Source: Sphingomicrobium marinum
Lineage (GTDB): Bacteria > Pseudomonadota > Alphaproteobacteria > Sphingomonadales > Sphingomonadaceae
Reading direction: 5' to 3'
Length of the DNA stretch: 64,000 bases
Assembly (NCBI RefSeq): GCF_026157105.1
Contig: NZ_JANPVQ010000001.1
Span: 179,501-243,500 of the forward strand
Shown here: one piece after another, positions 53,775 through 62,698 of the stretch
Numbering within the stretch: position 1 is the first letter of the stretch
How the letters are laid out: each line of letters opens with the position of its first letter
Notes under the pieces: generated by a model
The model's database searches: none
The model's input: only the letters and a program-made list of their open reading frames with translations
What the model was told of the DNA's origin: nothing
Program-made: the position numbers and the translations under genes

Positions 53775-55034
53775 ATGATGCATCTCCAAGAACTGAAGCA
53801 GAAAGCGCCCGCCGAACTGGTCAAGATGGCCGAGGATCTCGGTGTCGAGGGCGCGTCCACGATGCGCAAGCAGGACATCATGTTCTCGATCCTCAAGGAA
53901 CATGCCGACGAGGGTGAACAGATCATGGGCATGGGGACGATCGAAGTCCTCAATGACGGCTTCGGTTTCCTGCGCAGCCCCGAAGCCAACTTCCTCGCTG
54001 GCCCCGACGACATTTATGTCGCGCCGCACCTCGTCAAGAAACTCGGCCTTCGTACGGGCGACACGGTCGAAGGCGAAATCCGCAGCCCCAAGGATGGCGA
54101 GCGTTATTTCGCGCTGATCAATGCCACTCAGATCAACTTCGACGAGCCGAGCGCGGTGCGCCAGCGCGTCAACTTCGACAACCTCACCCCGCTCTACCCG
54201 GATGAAAAGCTCACGCTCGACAGTTCGGACCCGACGGAGAAGGACAAGAGCGCCCGGGTGATCGATATCGTCGCGCCGCTCGGCAAGGGGCAGCGCGCGC
54301 TGATTGTTGCGCCGCCGCGCACGGGTAAGACCGTCCTTCTGCAGAACATCGCCAAGGCGATCACCGACAATCATCCCGAAGTCTTCCTCCTCGTCCTGCT
54401 GATCGACGAACGTCCCGAAGAAGTCACCGACATGCAGCGCAGCGTGAAGGGCGAAGTCGTCTCTTCGACCTTTGACGAACCCGCCTCGCGACATGTGCAA
54501 GTCGCTGAAATGGTTATCGAAAAAGCCAAGCGCCTTGTCGAGCACAAGAAGGATGTCGTGATCCTCCTTGACTCGATCACGCGTCTCGGTCGCGCCTACA
54601 ACACGACCGTGCCCAGCTCGGGCAAGGTGCTCACCGGCGGTGTCGACGCCAACGCGTTGCAGCGCCCCAAGCGGTTCTTCGGCGCAGCGCGCAACATCGA
54701 GGAAGGCGGATCGCTCTCGATCATCGCCACCGCGCTGATCGATACCGGCTCCAAGATGGACGAGGTCATCTTCGAAGAATTCAAGGGCACCGGTAACAGC
54801 GAAATCGTGCTCGACCGCAAGGTTGCCGACAAGCGCATCTTCCCCAGCCTCGATGTCGGCAAATCCGGCACCCGCAAGGAAGAATTGCTCGTCGATCAGG
54901 CGACGCTTTCCAAGATGTGGGTGCTGCGCCGTATCCTGATGCAGATGGGCACGATCGACGCGATGCAATTCCTGCTCGACAAGATGAAAGACGCCAAGTC
55001 CAACGAAGATTTCTTCGCGAGCATGAACCAGTAG
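53775..55034 (+). CDS. rho: Transcription termination factor Rho
   Basis: A 419-residue hexameric RNA helicase. The N-terminal helical part is [20 protein letters not shown]; the RNA-binding OB fold includes [20 protein letters not shown]; Walker A is [20 protein letters not shown], and Walker [18 protein letters not shown]. The start is put at MMHLQEL; an ATG seven codons earlier is also possible. A TTGACT at 53620-53625 may belong to its promoter in the 178-base gap before it. Confidence 0.97.
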   Translation: MMHLQELKQKAPAELVKMAEDLGVEGASTMRKQDIMFSILKEHADEGEQIMGMGTIEVLNDGFGFLRSPEANFLAGPDDIYVAPHLVKKLGLRTGDTVEGEIRSPKDGERYFALINATQINFDEPSAVRQRVNFDNLTPLYPDEKLTLDSSDPTEKDKSARVIDIVAPLGKGQRALIVAPPRTGKTVLLQNIAKAITDNHPEVFLLVLLIDERPEEVTDMQRSVKGEVVSSTFDEPASRHVQVAEMVIEKAKRLVEHKKDVVILLDSITRLGRAYNTTVPSSGKVLTGGVDANALQRPKRFFGAARNIEEGGSLSIIATALIDTGSKMDEVIFEEFKGTGNSEIVLDRKVADKRIFPSLDVGKSGTRKEELLVDQATLSKMWVLRRILMQMGTIDAMQFLLDKMKDAKSNEDFFASMNQ

Positions 55035-55087
55035 GCCTGATGCCCGTTTGGACCTATGATACGACCAGATAACGAACAGGGTATTTG

Positions 55088-55825
55088 ATGATCGAACAGT
55101 TGATGCTGTTGCTGGCAGCCGCCTCGGCGGAGGGCTTGTCGCTTGGCGGTCCGGCAGAGATGTGGGACGCTATCGTCACCGACTTCTCCGACATCACCAA
55201 CCCTGAGAAGATGGTCATCTTCCTTCAGGTACTGGCGATCGATCTGGTACTCGCGGGCGACAACGCCATCGTCGTCGGCGCTTTGGCCGCGGGTCTTCCA
55301 CCTGACCAGCGCCGCAAGGTTATCATCATCGGCGTCATGGCGGCACTTGTCCTACGCGTTGCCTTTGCGCTCGTGGTCACACAGCTGCTGGCCATCGTCG
55401 GCCTGATTTTCATCGGTGGCCTGCTGTTGGTCTGGGTGGCCTGGAAAATGTGGCGCGAGCTGCATCATAGTGGCGAAAGCCCTGGCAGCCCGGAAATTTC
55501 GGGCGATGAGACCAGCGGCGTAAAATCGGCCAAGAGCTTTTATGGCGCAGCCTGGGCTGTTGCCGTAGCCGACGTTTCGATGAGCCTCGACAATGTGCTT
55601 GCCGTTGCCGGCGCATCGCGCGAGCATCCCGGCATCCTGATCGTCGGCCTGATTTTTGCGGTCGCCTTGATGGGCCTCGCAGCCAACATCATCGCCAAAT
55701 ATATCGAGCGTTATAAGTGGATCGCTTATATCGGTCTTGCGGTAATCGTCTGGGTCGCCGGCAAGATGATCTATGACGGCATTGTCGATCCGCAGGTCGG
55801 GATCGGCCTCTTCTTCGGCGGATGA
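55088..55825 (+). CDS. TerC-family membrane protein
   Basis: A 245-residue protein with seven or more helices. LAIDLVLAGDNAIVVGALAA and AVADVSMSLDNVLAVAGASR contain the two conserved Asp-Asn motifs that bind metal in this family. TerC proteins export Mn2+ or protect exported proteins from mismetallation; tellurite resistance is not implied. Its stop overlaps mnmE as ATGA. Confidence 0.9.
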   Translation: MIEQLMLLLAAASAEGLSLGGPAEMWDAIVTDFSDITNPEKMVIFLQVLAIDLVLAGDNAIVVGALAAGLPPDQRRKVIIIGVMAALVLRVAFALVVTQLLAIVGLIFIGGLLLVWVAWKMWRELHHSGESPGSPEISGDETSGVKSAKSFYGAAWAVAVADVSMSLDNVLAVAGASREHPGILIVGLIFAVALMGLAANIIAKYIERYKWIAYIGLAVIVWVAGKMIYDGIVDPQVGIGLFFGG

Positions 55826-57087
55826 CCATTGTCGCCCTGTCGTCAGGGCGGCTTCCCGCAGCAATCGCGATTCTGAGGCTGAGCGGTCCCGAGGCGCAGG
55901 CCGCGGCGAGCGGTATTGCGGGCGCCCTCCCCCCGCCGCGCCAAGCGAGCTTGCGCGATTTCCGTCACCCCCGAACCGGTGAGTTGATCGATCGCGGCCT
56001 GCTGCTTTCATTCCCCGGACCCAATAGCGCGACCGGCGAAGACCTGGTCGAGTTTCATTGTCACGGTAGTCGCGCGGTGGTCGAAGCAATGCTTGAAGCA
56101 CTAACGGCATGTCCAGATGTCCGGCTAGCGCAGCCGGGCGAGTTTACGCGTCAGTCGCTCCGCAATGGCATAATGGATCTCACCGAAGCCGAAGGACTTG
56201 GCGATCTGCTCGAAGCGGAGACCGAGGGCCAACGCAAGGCTGCCTTGTCGTTATTGCAGGGCGGGTTGCATGATCGTCTCGGAACGTTGCGAGAGATGCT
56301 GATCGACCTTTCAGCCATGGCGGAAGCAAGCATCGACTATGTTGGCGATGAGGATGAGACCAGTGGGCATGAAGATGCTATTGCCGCACAACTCGAGGCC
56401 GCGCGCAAGGAGGTCGGACGTCTTCTCGAACTCCCCGAGCGCCGTCCGCTACGCGATGGCGTACGTGTGGTCATTGCCGGCCCCCCTAATGCCGGAAAGT
56501 CCAGTCTTCTTAATGCCTTAGTAGGTAGCGATCGTGCGATTGTGAGCGCCGAGGCAGGGACAACACGCGATGTGATCGAGGTGCCCGTACGTATTGATGG
56601 TATCGCTTATGTCTTGGCGGATACCGCGGGGTTGCGCGAAGCAAGCGGGACGGTGGAAAAGATCGGAATCGACCGGGCGTCTGGTGAGATCGAGCGCGCC
56701 GATATTCTTCTATGGCTCGGCAAGTCTGAAGCTATCCCGACCCATCCGCGGGTTATTCGAGTCGCTGCCAAATCGGACCTGGGAGGCACCGCAGAGCCGC
56801 ACGATATTGCTGTCTCCTCGAAGACGGGTGCTGGTGTCGAAGAATTGCTCGCGATCATTGGCAAGACAGCGAAGACATTGCTGCCGGCAGCCGATGGACT
56901 TTCTTTGTCGCGCCATCATGTCGCTGCTTTGAAGGACGTCAAAGCGCAACTCGCAAATCAACCCGATCCTGTTTTACTGGCCGAACAACTGCGATCGGCC
57001 CGAAACGCAATTGATGCGCTATTAGGCGCTCAAGGCATGGACGACGTGCTTGATCGTATTTTTGCGCGCTTCTGTCTCGGCAAGTGA
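55822..57087 (+). CDS. mnmE: tRNA modification GTPase MnmE
   Basis: A 421-residue enzyme that with MnmG adds carboxymethylaminomethyl groups to U34 of tRNA. N-terminal folate-binding domain begins TIVALSSGRLPAAIAILRLS; the G domain inserted in the helices has VVIAGPPNAGKSSLLNALVG (G1), AGTTRDV (G2) and DTAG (G3). G4 reads AKSD where NKxD is usual. The end is FCLGK, the required Cys motif. It is a little shorter than E. coli MnmE. A parS site begins directly after the stop. Confidence 0.96.
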   Translation: MTIVALSSGRLPAAIAILRLSGPEAQAAASGIAGALPPPRQASLRDFRHPRTGELIDRGLLLSFPGPNSATGEDLVEFHCHGSRAVVEAMLEALTACPDVRLAQPGEFTRQSLRNGIMDLTEAEGLGDLLEAETEGQRKAALSLLQGGLHDRLGTLREMLIDLSAMAEASIDYVGDEDETSGHEDAIAAQLEAARKEVGRLLELPERRPLRDGVRVVIAGPPNAGKSSLLNALVGSDRAIVSAEAGTTRDVIEVPVRIDGIAYVLADTAGLREASGTVEKIGIDRASGEIERADILLWLGKSEAIPTHPRVIRVAAKSDLGGTAEPHDIAVSSKTGAGVEELLAIIGKTAKTLLPAADGLSLSRHHVAALKDVKAQLANQPDPVLLAEQLRSARNAIDALLGAQGMDDVLDRIFARFCLGK

Positions 57088-57103
57088 TGTTTCACGTGAA
57101 ACG
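57088..57103. other. parS centromere site 1
   Basis: TGTTTCACGTGAAACG at 57088-57103, 15 of 16 matches to the parS palindrome TGTTTCACGTGAAACA. It starts on the base after the mnmE stop and ends 27 bases before mnmG. ParB should nucleate here; parAB lie 2.4 kb downstream. Confidence 0.92.
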
Positions 57104-57130
57104 TCGCTACGTGTCTGATAAGGCGTCATT

Positions 57131-58933
57131 ATGTATGACGTCATCGTAATTGGAGCAGGTCACGCCGGCGTGGAAGCTGCCGTGGCGGCGGCGCAGCGCG
57201 GCGCCAGGACGGCTTTTGTTAGCTTTTCCAAAAACAATGCCGGTCAGATGTCATGCAACCCCTCGATCGGCGGGGTAGGCAAAGGTCATCTCGTTCGCGA
57301 GCTGGACGTGTTCGAGGGGCTGTTGGCCAAGACGTCAGATGCTGCTGCCATCCACTACCGCATGCTGAACCGGAGCAAGGGGCCGGCAGTGCAAGGTCCG
57401 CGAATTCAGGCCGATCGGTCATTGTTTCATGCTGCCACGCAGGATGCCTTGAAGCGGCTACCGATTGATTGGATTCTTGGCGAGGTGACGGAACTTGGTC
57501 TGGCGGGCGATCGAGTTGGCGGGGTGGTTCTGGCGGACGGCTCGCGGGTAGCGGCGCGTTGCGTCGTGGTGGCGACCGGTACCTTCTTGGGCGGACGGAT
57601 ATTTCGTGGTCATGAGCGCGCCGAGGGTGGTCGCGTTGAAGAACGTGCGGCGACACGGCTTGGTGACCAATTTGACGACTTCGGCCTGGCGCATGGCCGG
57701 CTCAAGACCGGCACGCCTCCACGGCTCGATGGTCGCACCATCGATTGGGCTTTGCTTGCGCCCCAGCCCACCGATCAGGAAAAGTGGCGATTTTCCGCGT
57801 TTTCTGACGTTAAGCGTCTTCCTCAGGTAGATTGTGCCATCACGCGTACAAATCCTCGGACACACGAGGTGATTGCGAACCATGCGGACCGCTCTCCGCT
57901 ATACTCGGGTTCGATCGATGGTCGCGGTCCACGGTATTGTCCGTCAATCGAAGACAAGGTGAAGCGCTTCGCCGATCGCGACGGCCATCAAATTTTCCTC
58001 GAGCCGGAGGGCCTGGATACGAATCTTGTCTATCCGGCCGGCATATCGACGTCCTTACCGCTGGATGCGCAGCTGGAAATGATGACGACGATCGAAGGGC
58101 TCGAAGCGGTCGAGATCCTGCAGCCAGGTTACGCCGTCGAATATGTGTATGCCGATCCGCGAAGGCTGGATGCGCGCTTGGCCTCGAAGGACATCGACGG
58201 ATTGTTCTTCGCGGGCCAGATCAATGGCACGACTGGATATGAAGAAGCGGCGGCGCAAGGAATGGTTGCCGGGATCAACGCAGCTGCTTTGGCCACTGGA
58301 AATGATCCCACACTTTTCGACCGGCAGTCGAGCTATATCGGTGTGATGATCGACGATCTAATTGTACACGGGGTTTGCGAGCCCTATCGGATGATGACAG
58401 CCCGAGCCGAGTATCGACTTCATTTGCGGGCTGACAATGCAGTTGCGCGTTTGGGCGAGGCGGCCAAGGCCTCGGGTGTCAGTTCGCGCCATAGTGATGC
58501 CATCGACCGCCATATGGAACGCAAAGCCATTATCTCGGCTAATCTTGAGGAGATCGTCGAGGCAAAAGAACTGGGCGTCGAGGGAGGGTCAAAATCTCTC
58601 AAGCAATGGATTTCGCGTCCCGATACAGTCGCGGCGGTGCGTAGTCGATTTGCTGACGACGACGTTGCCGCTTCGGAAGTCATCGCTGACACTCTGTACG
58701 CGCCATACCTCCAACGCCAAGAGCGCGAATGGGAGACTATGCGGAAGGACGCGTCGATCGCAGTACCCTCGGAATTTGATTTCGCAACCGTGGCAGGCCT
58801 ATCTAGCGAAATGATCGAACGTATCTCCGCTGCGCGACCAGATAACTTAGACCAAGCCTCGCGAATCGCCGGCATCACACCCGCCGCTCTCAGTGCGCTC
58901 CACTTTGCACTTTCGAAACGCAATGCAGCCTGA
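57131..58933 (+). CDS. mnmG: tRNA uridine 5-carboxymethylaminomethyl enzyme MnmG
   Basis: A 600-residue FAD enzyme, partner of Mnm[21 protein letters not shown] is the FAD loop; [40 protein letters not shown] and [20 protein letters not shown] are diagnostic. The C-terminal helical domain ends [19 protein letters not shown]. Its last 11 bases overlap rsmG. Confidence 0.97.
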   Translation: MYDVIVIGAGHAGVEAAVAAAQRGARTAFVSFSKNNAGQMSCNPSIGGVGKGHLVRELDVFEGLLAKTSDAAAIHYRMLNRSKGPAVQGPRIQADRSLFHAATQDALKRLPIDWILGEVTELGLAGDRVGGVVLADGSRVAARCVVVATGTFLGGRIFRGHERAEGGRVEERAATRLGDQFDDFGLAHGRLKTGTPPRLDGRTIDWALLAPQPTDQEKWRFSAFSDVKRLPQVDCAITRTNPRTHEVIANHADRSPLYSGSIDGRGPRYCPSIEDKVKRFADRDGHQIFLEPEGLDTNLVYPAGISTSLPLDAQLEMMTTIEGLEAVEILQPGYAVEYVYADPRRLDARLASKDIDGLFFAGQINGTTGYEEAAAQGMVAGINAAALATGNDPTLFDRQSSYIGVMIDDLIVHGVCEPYRMMTARAEYRLHLRADNAVARLGEAAKASGVSSRHSDAIDRHMERKAIISANLEEIVEAKELGVEGGSKSLKQWISRPDTVAAVRSRFADDDVAASEVIADTLYAPYLQRQEREWETMRKDASIAVPSEFDFATVAGLSSEMIERISAARPDNLDQASRIAGITPAALSALHFALSKRNAA

Positions 58934-59558
58934 GCGGCTCGCGGAGGTAACTGGCGTCGATGTTTCACGTGAAACATGGAATCAGATAGAGCTCTTCATA
59001 TCATCCTTACTCATAGAAAATAAGCGGCAGAACCTGATATCCAAGAGCACCGAAGATAGCGTGTTTGAGCGTCATATCTTGGATGGGGCCCAACTTCTGC
59101 CAATCGCAGGAGCTGCGCGCGCCACGTGGGTGGATATTGGCACCGGCCCTGGCTTGCCGGGGATGGTGCTCGCCATCCTTGACCCTTCTTCGACTTTTAC
59201 TTTGGTCGAGCCCCGGCCGCTGCGAGTGCGATTCCTAGAAAAAGTCGTCTCAGACTTGCGACTCGGGGATCGGGTGCGTCTTGTCGAAGGCAAGGCAAGT
59301 GACTTGGATGGCCCGTTTCAGGTCATCACTGGCCGCGCCGTGGCCAATTTGTCGAAATTCCTCAGGATGTCCCGTCATCTATCCACAGAAAAATCGCTCT
59401 GGGTCCTGCCCAAGGGCAAAAAAGCGGTGGATGAACTGGAAGAGGCGCGCCGCTTCTGGCACTTTGAATGCTCGACCGTAGAGAGCGTGACGGATGCTCA
59501 TGCTTCGATCGTGCGTATGAGGGGCGTGCAGCCGAAATCGAGGGGAGGAAAGCGATGA
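58923..59558 (+). CDS. rsmG: 16S rRNA (guanine527-N7) methyltransferase RsmG
   Basis: A 211-residue methyltransferase. The SAM loop is [40 protein letters not shown] precedes it. The start at [11 protein letters not shown] overlaps mnmG. Residues VDVSRETW are encoded by the parS palindrome, so this part of the protein is under a DNA-level constraint. The end overlaps parA by four bases. Confidence 0.95.
   Translation: MQPERLAEVTGVDVSRETWNQIELFISSLLIENKRQNLISKSTEDSVFERHILDGAQLLPIAGAARATWVDIGTGPGLPGMVLAILDPSSTFTLVEPRPLRVRFLEKVVSDLRLGDRVRLVEGKASDLDGPFQVITGRAVANLSKFLRMSRHLSTEKSLWVLPKGKKAVDELEEARRFWHFECSTVESVTDAHASIVRMRGVQPKSRGGKR
58961..58976. other. parS centromere site 2, inside rsmG
   Basis: TGTTTCACGTGAAACA, a perfect 16-bp parS, within the 5' coding part of rsmG and 1.87 kb from parS site 1. 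It lies about 600 bases upstream of parA. Confidence 0.95.
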
Positions 59559-60337
59559 TCCGGATTGCGGTGGCAAACCAGAAGGGCGGAGTCGGCAAGA
59601 CGACGACAGCCATCAATCTTGCGACGGCGCTCGCCGCGATCGGGTGGAAGGTGCTGCTGATCGACATCGATCCGCAGGGTAATGCGTCGACCGGCCTGGG
59701 GATCAGCTCGCAGGATCGGCGCGCATCGAGCTATGACGTGCTTTTGGGCGAGAAAACCGTCGAGGAAGCGGCGATCGAGACCCGCGTACCGCGTCTCGAC
59801 CTGCTGCCGGCGACTGTCGATCTCTCGGGCGCCGAAGTAGAGCTCGTCTCGCTCGACGAGCGCACGCATCGCCTCGAAAACGCTCTCAACGATACCCCTA
59901 CGGGCCGCTGGGATCTTGTTCTCATGGATTGTCCTCCGTCGCTCGGCCTGCTGACCGTCAACGCCCTTGTCGCGGCGCGCCAGCTGCTTATCCCGCTGCA
60001 ATGCGAGTTCTTCGCCTTAGAGGGGCTCAGCCAGTTGCTGCAGACGGTCGAACGTGTGCGGTCGGGCTTCAATCCCGATCTTTCCATTCTGGGGGTGGCG
60101 CTCACCATGTACGATCGGCGCAACAACTTGTCCGGCCAGGTCGCGGACGATGTTCGCGCATGCCTTGGGACGACGGTGTTCGAGACCGTGGTTCCGCGCA
60201 ACGTGCGCCTATCTGAAGCGCCCAGCCACGGCATTCCTGCGCTCGTGTACGATTTGAAATGTCCTGGTTCGGAAGCCTATCTGCAATTGGCGCGTGAGTT
60301 GCTGCAGCGGCTGCCACAACCGGCGGAGGCAGCCTGA
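59555..60337 (+). CDS. parA: Chromosome partitioning ATPase ParA
   Basis: A 260-residue Walker ATPase. [20 protein letters not shown] has the deviant Walker A, LLIDIDPQGNASTGLGI the A' motif, LVLMDCPPSLGLLTVNALVA Walker B. It forms gradients that move ParB-parS complexes. GGGGAGGAAAGCG precedes the ATG, which overlaps rsmG as ATGA; an open frame further upstream is ignored. Confidence 0.97.
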   Translation: MIRIAVANQKGGVGKTTTAINLATALAAIGWKVLLIDIDPQGNASTGLGISSQDRRASSYDVLLGEKTVEEAAIETRVPRLDLLPATVDLSGAEVELVSLDERTHRLENALNDTPTGRWDLVLMDCPPSLGLLTVNALVAARQLLIPLQCEFFALEGLSQLLQTVERVRSGFNPDLSILGVALTMYDRRNNLSGQVADDVRACLGTTVFETVVPRNVRLSEAPSHGIPALVYDLKCPGSEAYLQLARELLQRLPQPAEAA

Positions 60338-61212
60338 TGAAGAAACCGACGGGATTGGGCCGTGGGCTGTCGGCGCTGCTCGATGACGCTGATCAGCGCG
60401 CCGGCAAAAAGCCGGTCGGCACCGGCGCTTCGATCGAACGGCTATCGATTAGCAGTATCAAGCCAAACCCCGCGCAGCCGCGTCGTCAGTTCGACGATAC
60501 CGCGCTCGAAGAGCTCGCGGCGTCGATCGCTGAAAAGGGTGTCCTGCAGCCTATTCTGGTGCGCCCGGCCGGTGGCGGGTACCAGATCATCGCGGGGGAG
60601 CGCCGCTGGCGCGCAGCGCAAAAGGCGCAACTTCATGAAATCCCAGCAATAATCCGGTCGTTCGATGATGAAGCCGTCGCCGAAATCGCGTTGATTGAGA
60701 ATATCCAGCGCGAAGATCTCAACGCGATTGAAGAAGCAAAGGGCTATAAGGCGCTCGCGGAGACGTACGGGCACGACCAAGCCACGATCGGCAAGCTAGT
60801 AGGTAAATCTCGCTCGCATATCGCGAACATGATGCGGCTACTCGACCTACCCAGCGATGTCGCAGAATTGCTAATGAAAGGCGATATCAGCATGGGGCAT
60901 GCCCGTGCGGTTCTAACGGCTGAGGATCCTTCGAATCTCGCCAAGGCAATCGTTGCCCAGGGCTTGAGCGTCCGCGAGGCCGAGGTGCGCGCCAAGGAGG
61001 GCAAGGCGGGCGGCTCTACTAGCAAGAAGGGTGCGAAAACGGCCCATCCGGTCGATGCGGATCTCAAGGCGCTCGAAAGCCAGCTTGGCGATATGCTCGG
61101 GCTGAAGGTGAAAATCGCGCACGGCAATAAGGGTGGGAAGGTCCAGCTGGCCTACCGGACGCTCGATCAGCTCGATATGGTGTGTCAGCGCCTTTCGGGT
61201 GAACCGATCTAG
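60337..61212 (+). CDS. parB: Chromosome partitioning protein ParB
   Basis: A 291-residue CTP-dependent clamp. LGRGLSALLDDAD begins it, the ParA-stimulating end. The CTPase region has SIKPNPAQPRRQFDD, GGYQIIAGERRWRAAQKAQL and ENIQREDLNAIEEAKGYKAL; the HTH (ATIGKLVGKSRSHIANMMRL) reads parS; a C-terminal dimer domain ends it. One-base overlap with parA. Confidence 0.97.
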   Translation: MKKPTGLGRGLSALLDDADQRAGKKPVGTGASIERLSISSIKPNPAQPRRQFDDTALEELAASIAEKGVLQPILVRPAGGGYQIIAGERRWRAAQKAQLHEIPAIIRSFDDEAVAEIALIENIQREDLNAIEEAKGYKALAETYGHDQATIGKLVGKSRSHIANMMRLLDLPSDVAELLMKGDISMGHARAVLTAEDPSNLAKAIVAQGLSVREAEVRAKEGKAGGSTSKKGAKTAHPVDADLKALESQLGDMLGLKVKIAHGNKGGKVQLAYRTLDQLDMVCQRLSGEPI

Positions 61213-62216
61213 CGACGCCCCGCGCGCGCAACTGCCAACATTTCTTCGGCTAACTGCGCACGCGCGGGACCCTTGCCAAAAATTAGCTGTTGTTCGAGCG
61301 ACGATATACGTTCGGCCAATCGCGCCAACCGGTCTGCTGGCCAGCGATGCAGCAGCTTCTGGACGAGTGGTTTGTCCTTCCAAAACAGAGACTTACCCAT
61401 TGACGTCATGACGCCAGACGCGTTTTCGCCCGCGGCCACTCGCGCGGCCATGGGCGCAATCTGCATAATTCGGCGCTGCATGGCGCGGATGACGGTTACC
61501 GCCTCGCTCCCGTTTTCGGATACTGCTGCCAGCCCGGTTTCCAACGCCTCGATATCGCCAGCCATCGCCGCATCGCCGAGAGCGAAGAACCGGTCTTCGG
61601 CCAGCACCGCGCCGATGGCGTCGACCGCCTCGTGCGATAACGAAGCAGGCCTTTCCGGCGAAGCATCGAGGTAAAGCGCATATTTGGCGAGTTCCTGCGC
61701 CGCAATCGCGCGGTTCGAGCCCGTCGTGCAAGCAATCCGCGTCGTGACGCCAGGGTCAGGCCGTAGATTCTCTGCCGCCGCCATCGTCTCGATCAAATCG
61801 TCGAGCGCCCGGTCCTCGGGCTCGTAAGAGGCGTGGACCAGCGTCTCGGGATGCGATTCGACCGCCTTCAACAATCGCCCGTTGCGGCGCAATCCGCCAG
61901 CAACCGCGACCACCAAATGCTCGCCCTTCGGGGCCTCGAGCAACGCCAGCACCGCATCGGTGATCTCGTCGCCGCAAGGCTCGATCCAGATTAGCTGCTT
62001 GCCGCCAAACATGCTGATTGCAGCCGCGTCGTCGGCAAGGCGGGCTGGGTCGCTCTTCAGTACCGCTCCCTCTACGGACGACTTTTCGGCGGCAAGCTTT
62101 TGCAGCAACTGATCGGCAAGGCTGCGCGAACCGGCCTCATCGGGGCCGTAAAACAAGTAGAAGCGAACATTAGGGTCGCCCAATTGGCGTGAGGGATTGC
62201 GTTTGTCGGCAATCAC
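61209..62216 (-). CDS. holA: DNA polymerase III delta subunit
   Basis: A 335-residue clamp-loader wrench. FYLFYGPDEAGSRSLADQLL, the degenerate nucleotide site, opens the AAA+ fold; EPCGDEITDAVLALLEAPKG and QPAL-like C-terminal helices (PLVQKLLHRWPADRLARLAE) follow. The start is GTG at 62216, overlapping lptE by four bases. Convergent with parB. Confidence 0.9.
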   Translation of the reverse strand: MIADKRNPSRQLGDPNVRFYLFYGPDEAGSRSLADQLLQKLAAEKSSVEGAVLKSDPARLADDAAAISMFGGKQLIWIEPCGDEITDAVLALLEAPKGEHLVVAVAGGLRRNGRLLKAVESHPETLVHASYEPEDRALDDLIETMAAAENLRPDPGVTTRIACTTGSNRAIAAQELAKYALYLDASPERPASLSHEAVDAIGAVLAEDRFFALGDAAMAGDIEALETGLAAVSENGSEAVTVIRAMQRRIMQIAPMAARVAAGENASGVMTSMGKSLFWKDKPLVQKLLHRWPADRLARLAERISSLEQQLIFGKGPARAQLAEEMLAVARAGRR

Positions 62217-62698
62217 TGGCCCGACCGGCTGAGGTAGAGCGCGATCCGCGCGACCATGTCGTCCGCGACTTCCTGCGCCAGGCGCTCGGACGCCGTCTGT
62301 TCGGCAGCGACGGTCGCGTATTCGGAACTGGTAATGTCGATACCTGCATCGAAGCCCGCGGTCGCATCGAGCACCGTTTCACCGCTCGACAGGTCGACCA
62401 GCTGGTAGCGGGCGCGCAACGTGCGCCGTTCGCGGGTCGCGGCGGCATCGCCGCGAATGCCGAAGCGCGTGATGTCATCGTCGATCACGATATCGAGGCG
62501 GTAAAGCGGCGCTTCCTCGCTGCTTCCAAGCCTGTCGACCAGCGCGTTGCGCAGTAGCCAGCCCGAACGTTCGTCGATCGTCGATAACACGATGCGCGAT
62601 AGCTCGGCGCGGCTGACCGCACCATCACTCGTCCCGTAGAGCGGTCGGAGCCCGCAGGCCGCCAGCATCAGGGCAAGAGAGAGCATCAGCCACTTCAT
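62213..62698 (-). CDS. lptE: LPS assembly lipoprotein LptE
   Basis: A 161-residue outer-membrane lipoprotein, plug of the LptD channel. [20 protein letters not shown] has the lipobox LAAC followed by the usual GLRPLYG. The beta fold includes [20 protein letters not shown] and [20 protein letters not shown]. Overlaps leuS by four bases. Confidence 0.92.
   Translation of the reverse strand: MKWLMLSLALMLAACGLRPLYGTSDGAVSRAELSRIVLSTIDERSGWLLRNALVDRLGSSEEAPLYRLDIVIDDDITRFGIRGDAAATRERRTLRARYQLVDLSSGETVLDATAGFDAGIDITSSEYATVAAEQTASERLAQEVADDMVARIALYLSRSGQ

Noticed and set aside
53697-54968. 423-residue minus-strand open frame
   Set aside because: Antisense to rho, which is fully conserved. High GC at third positions keeps the opposite frame open.
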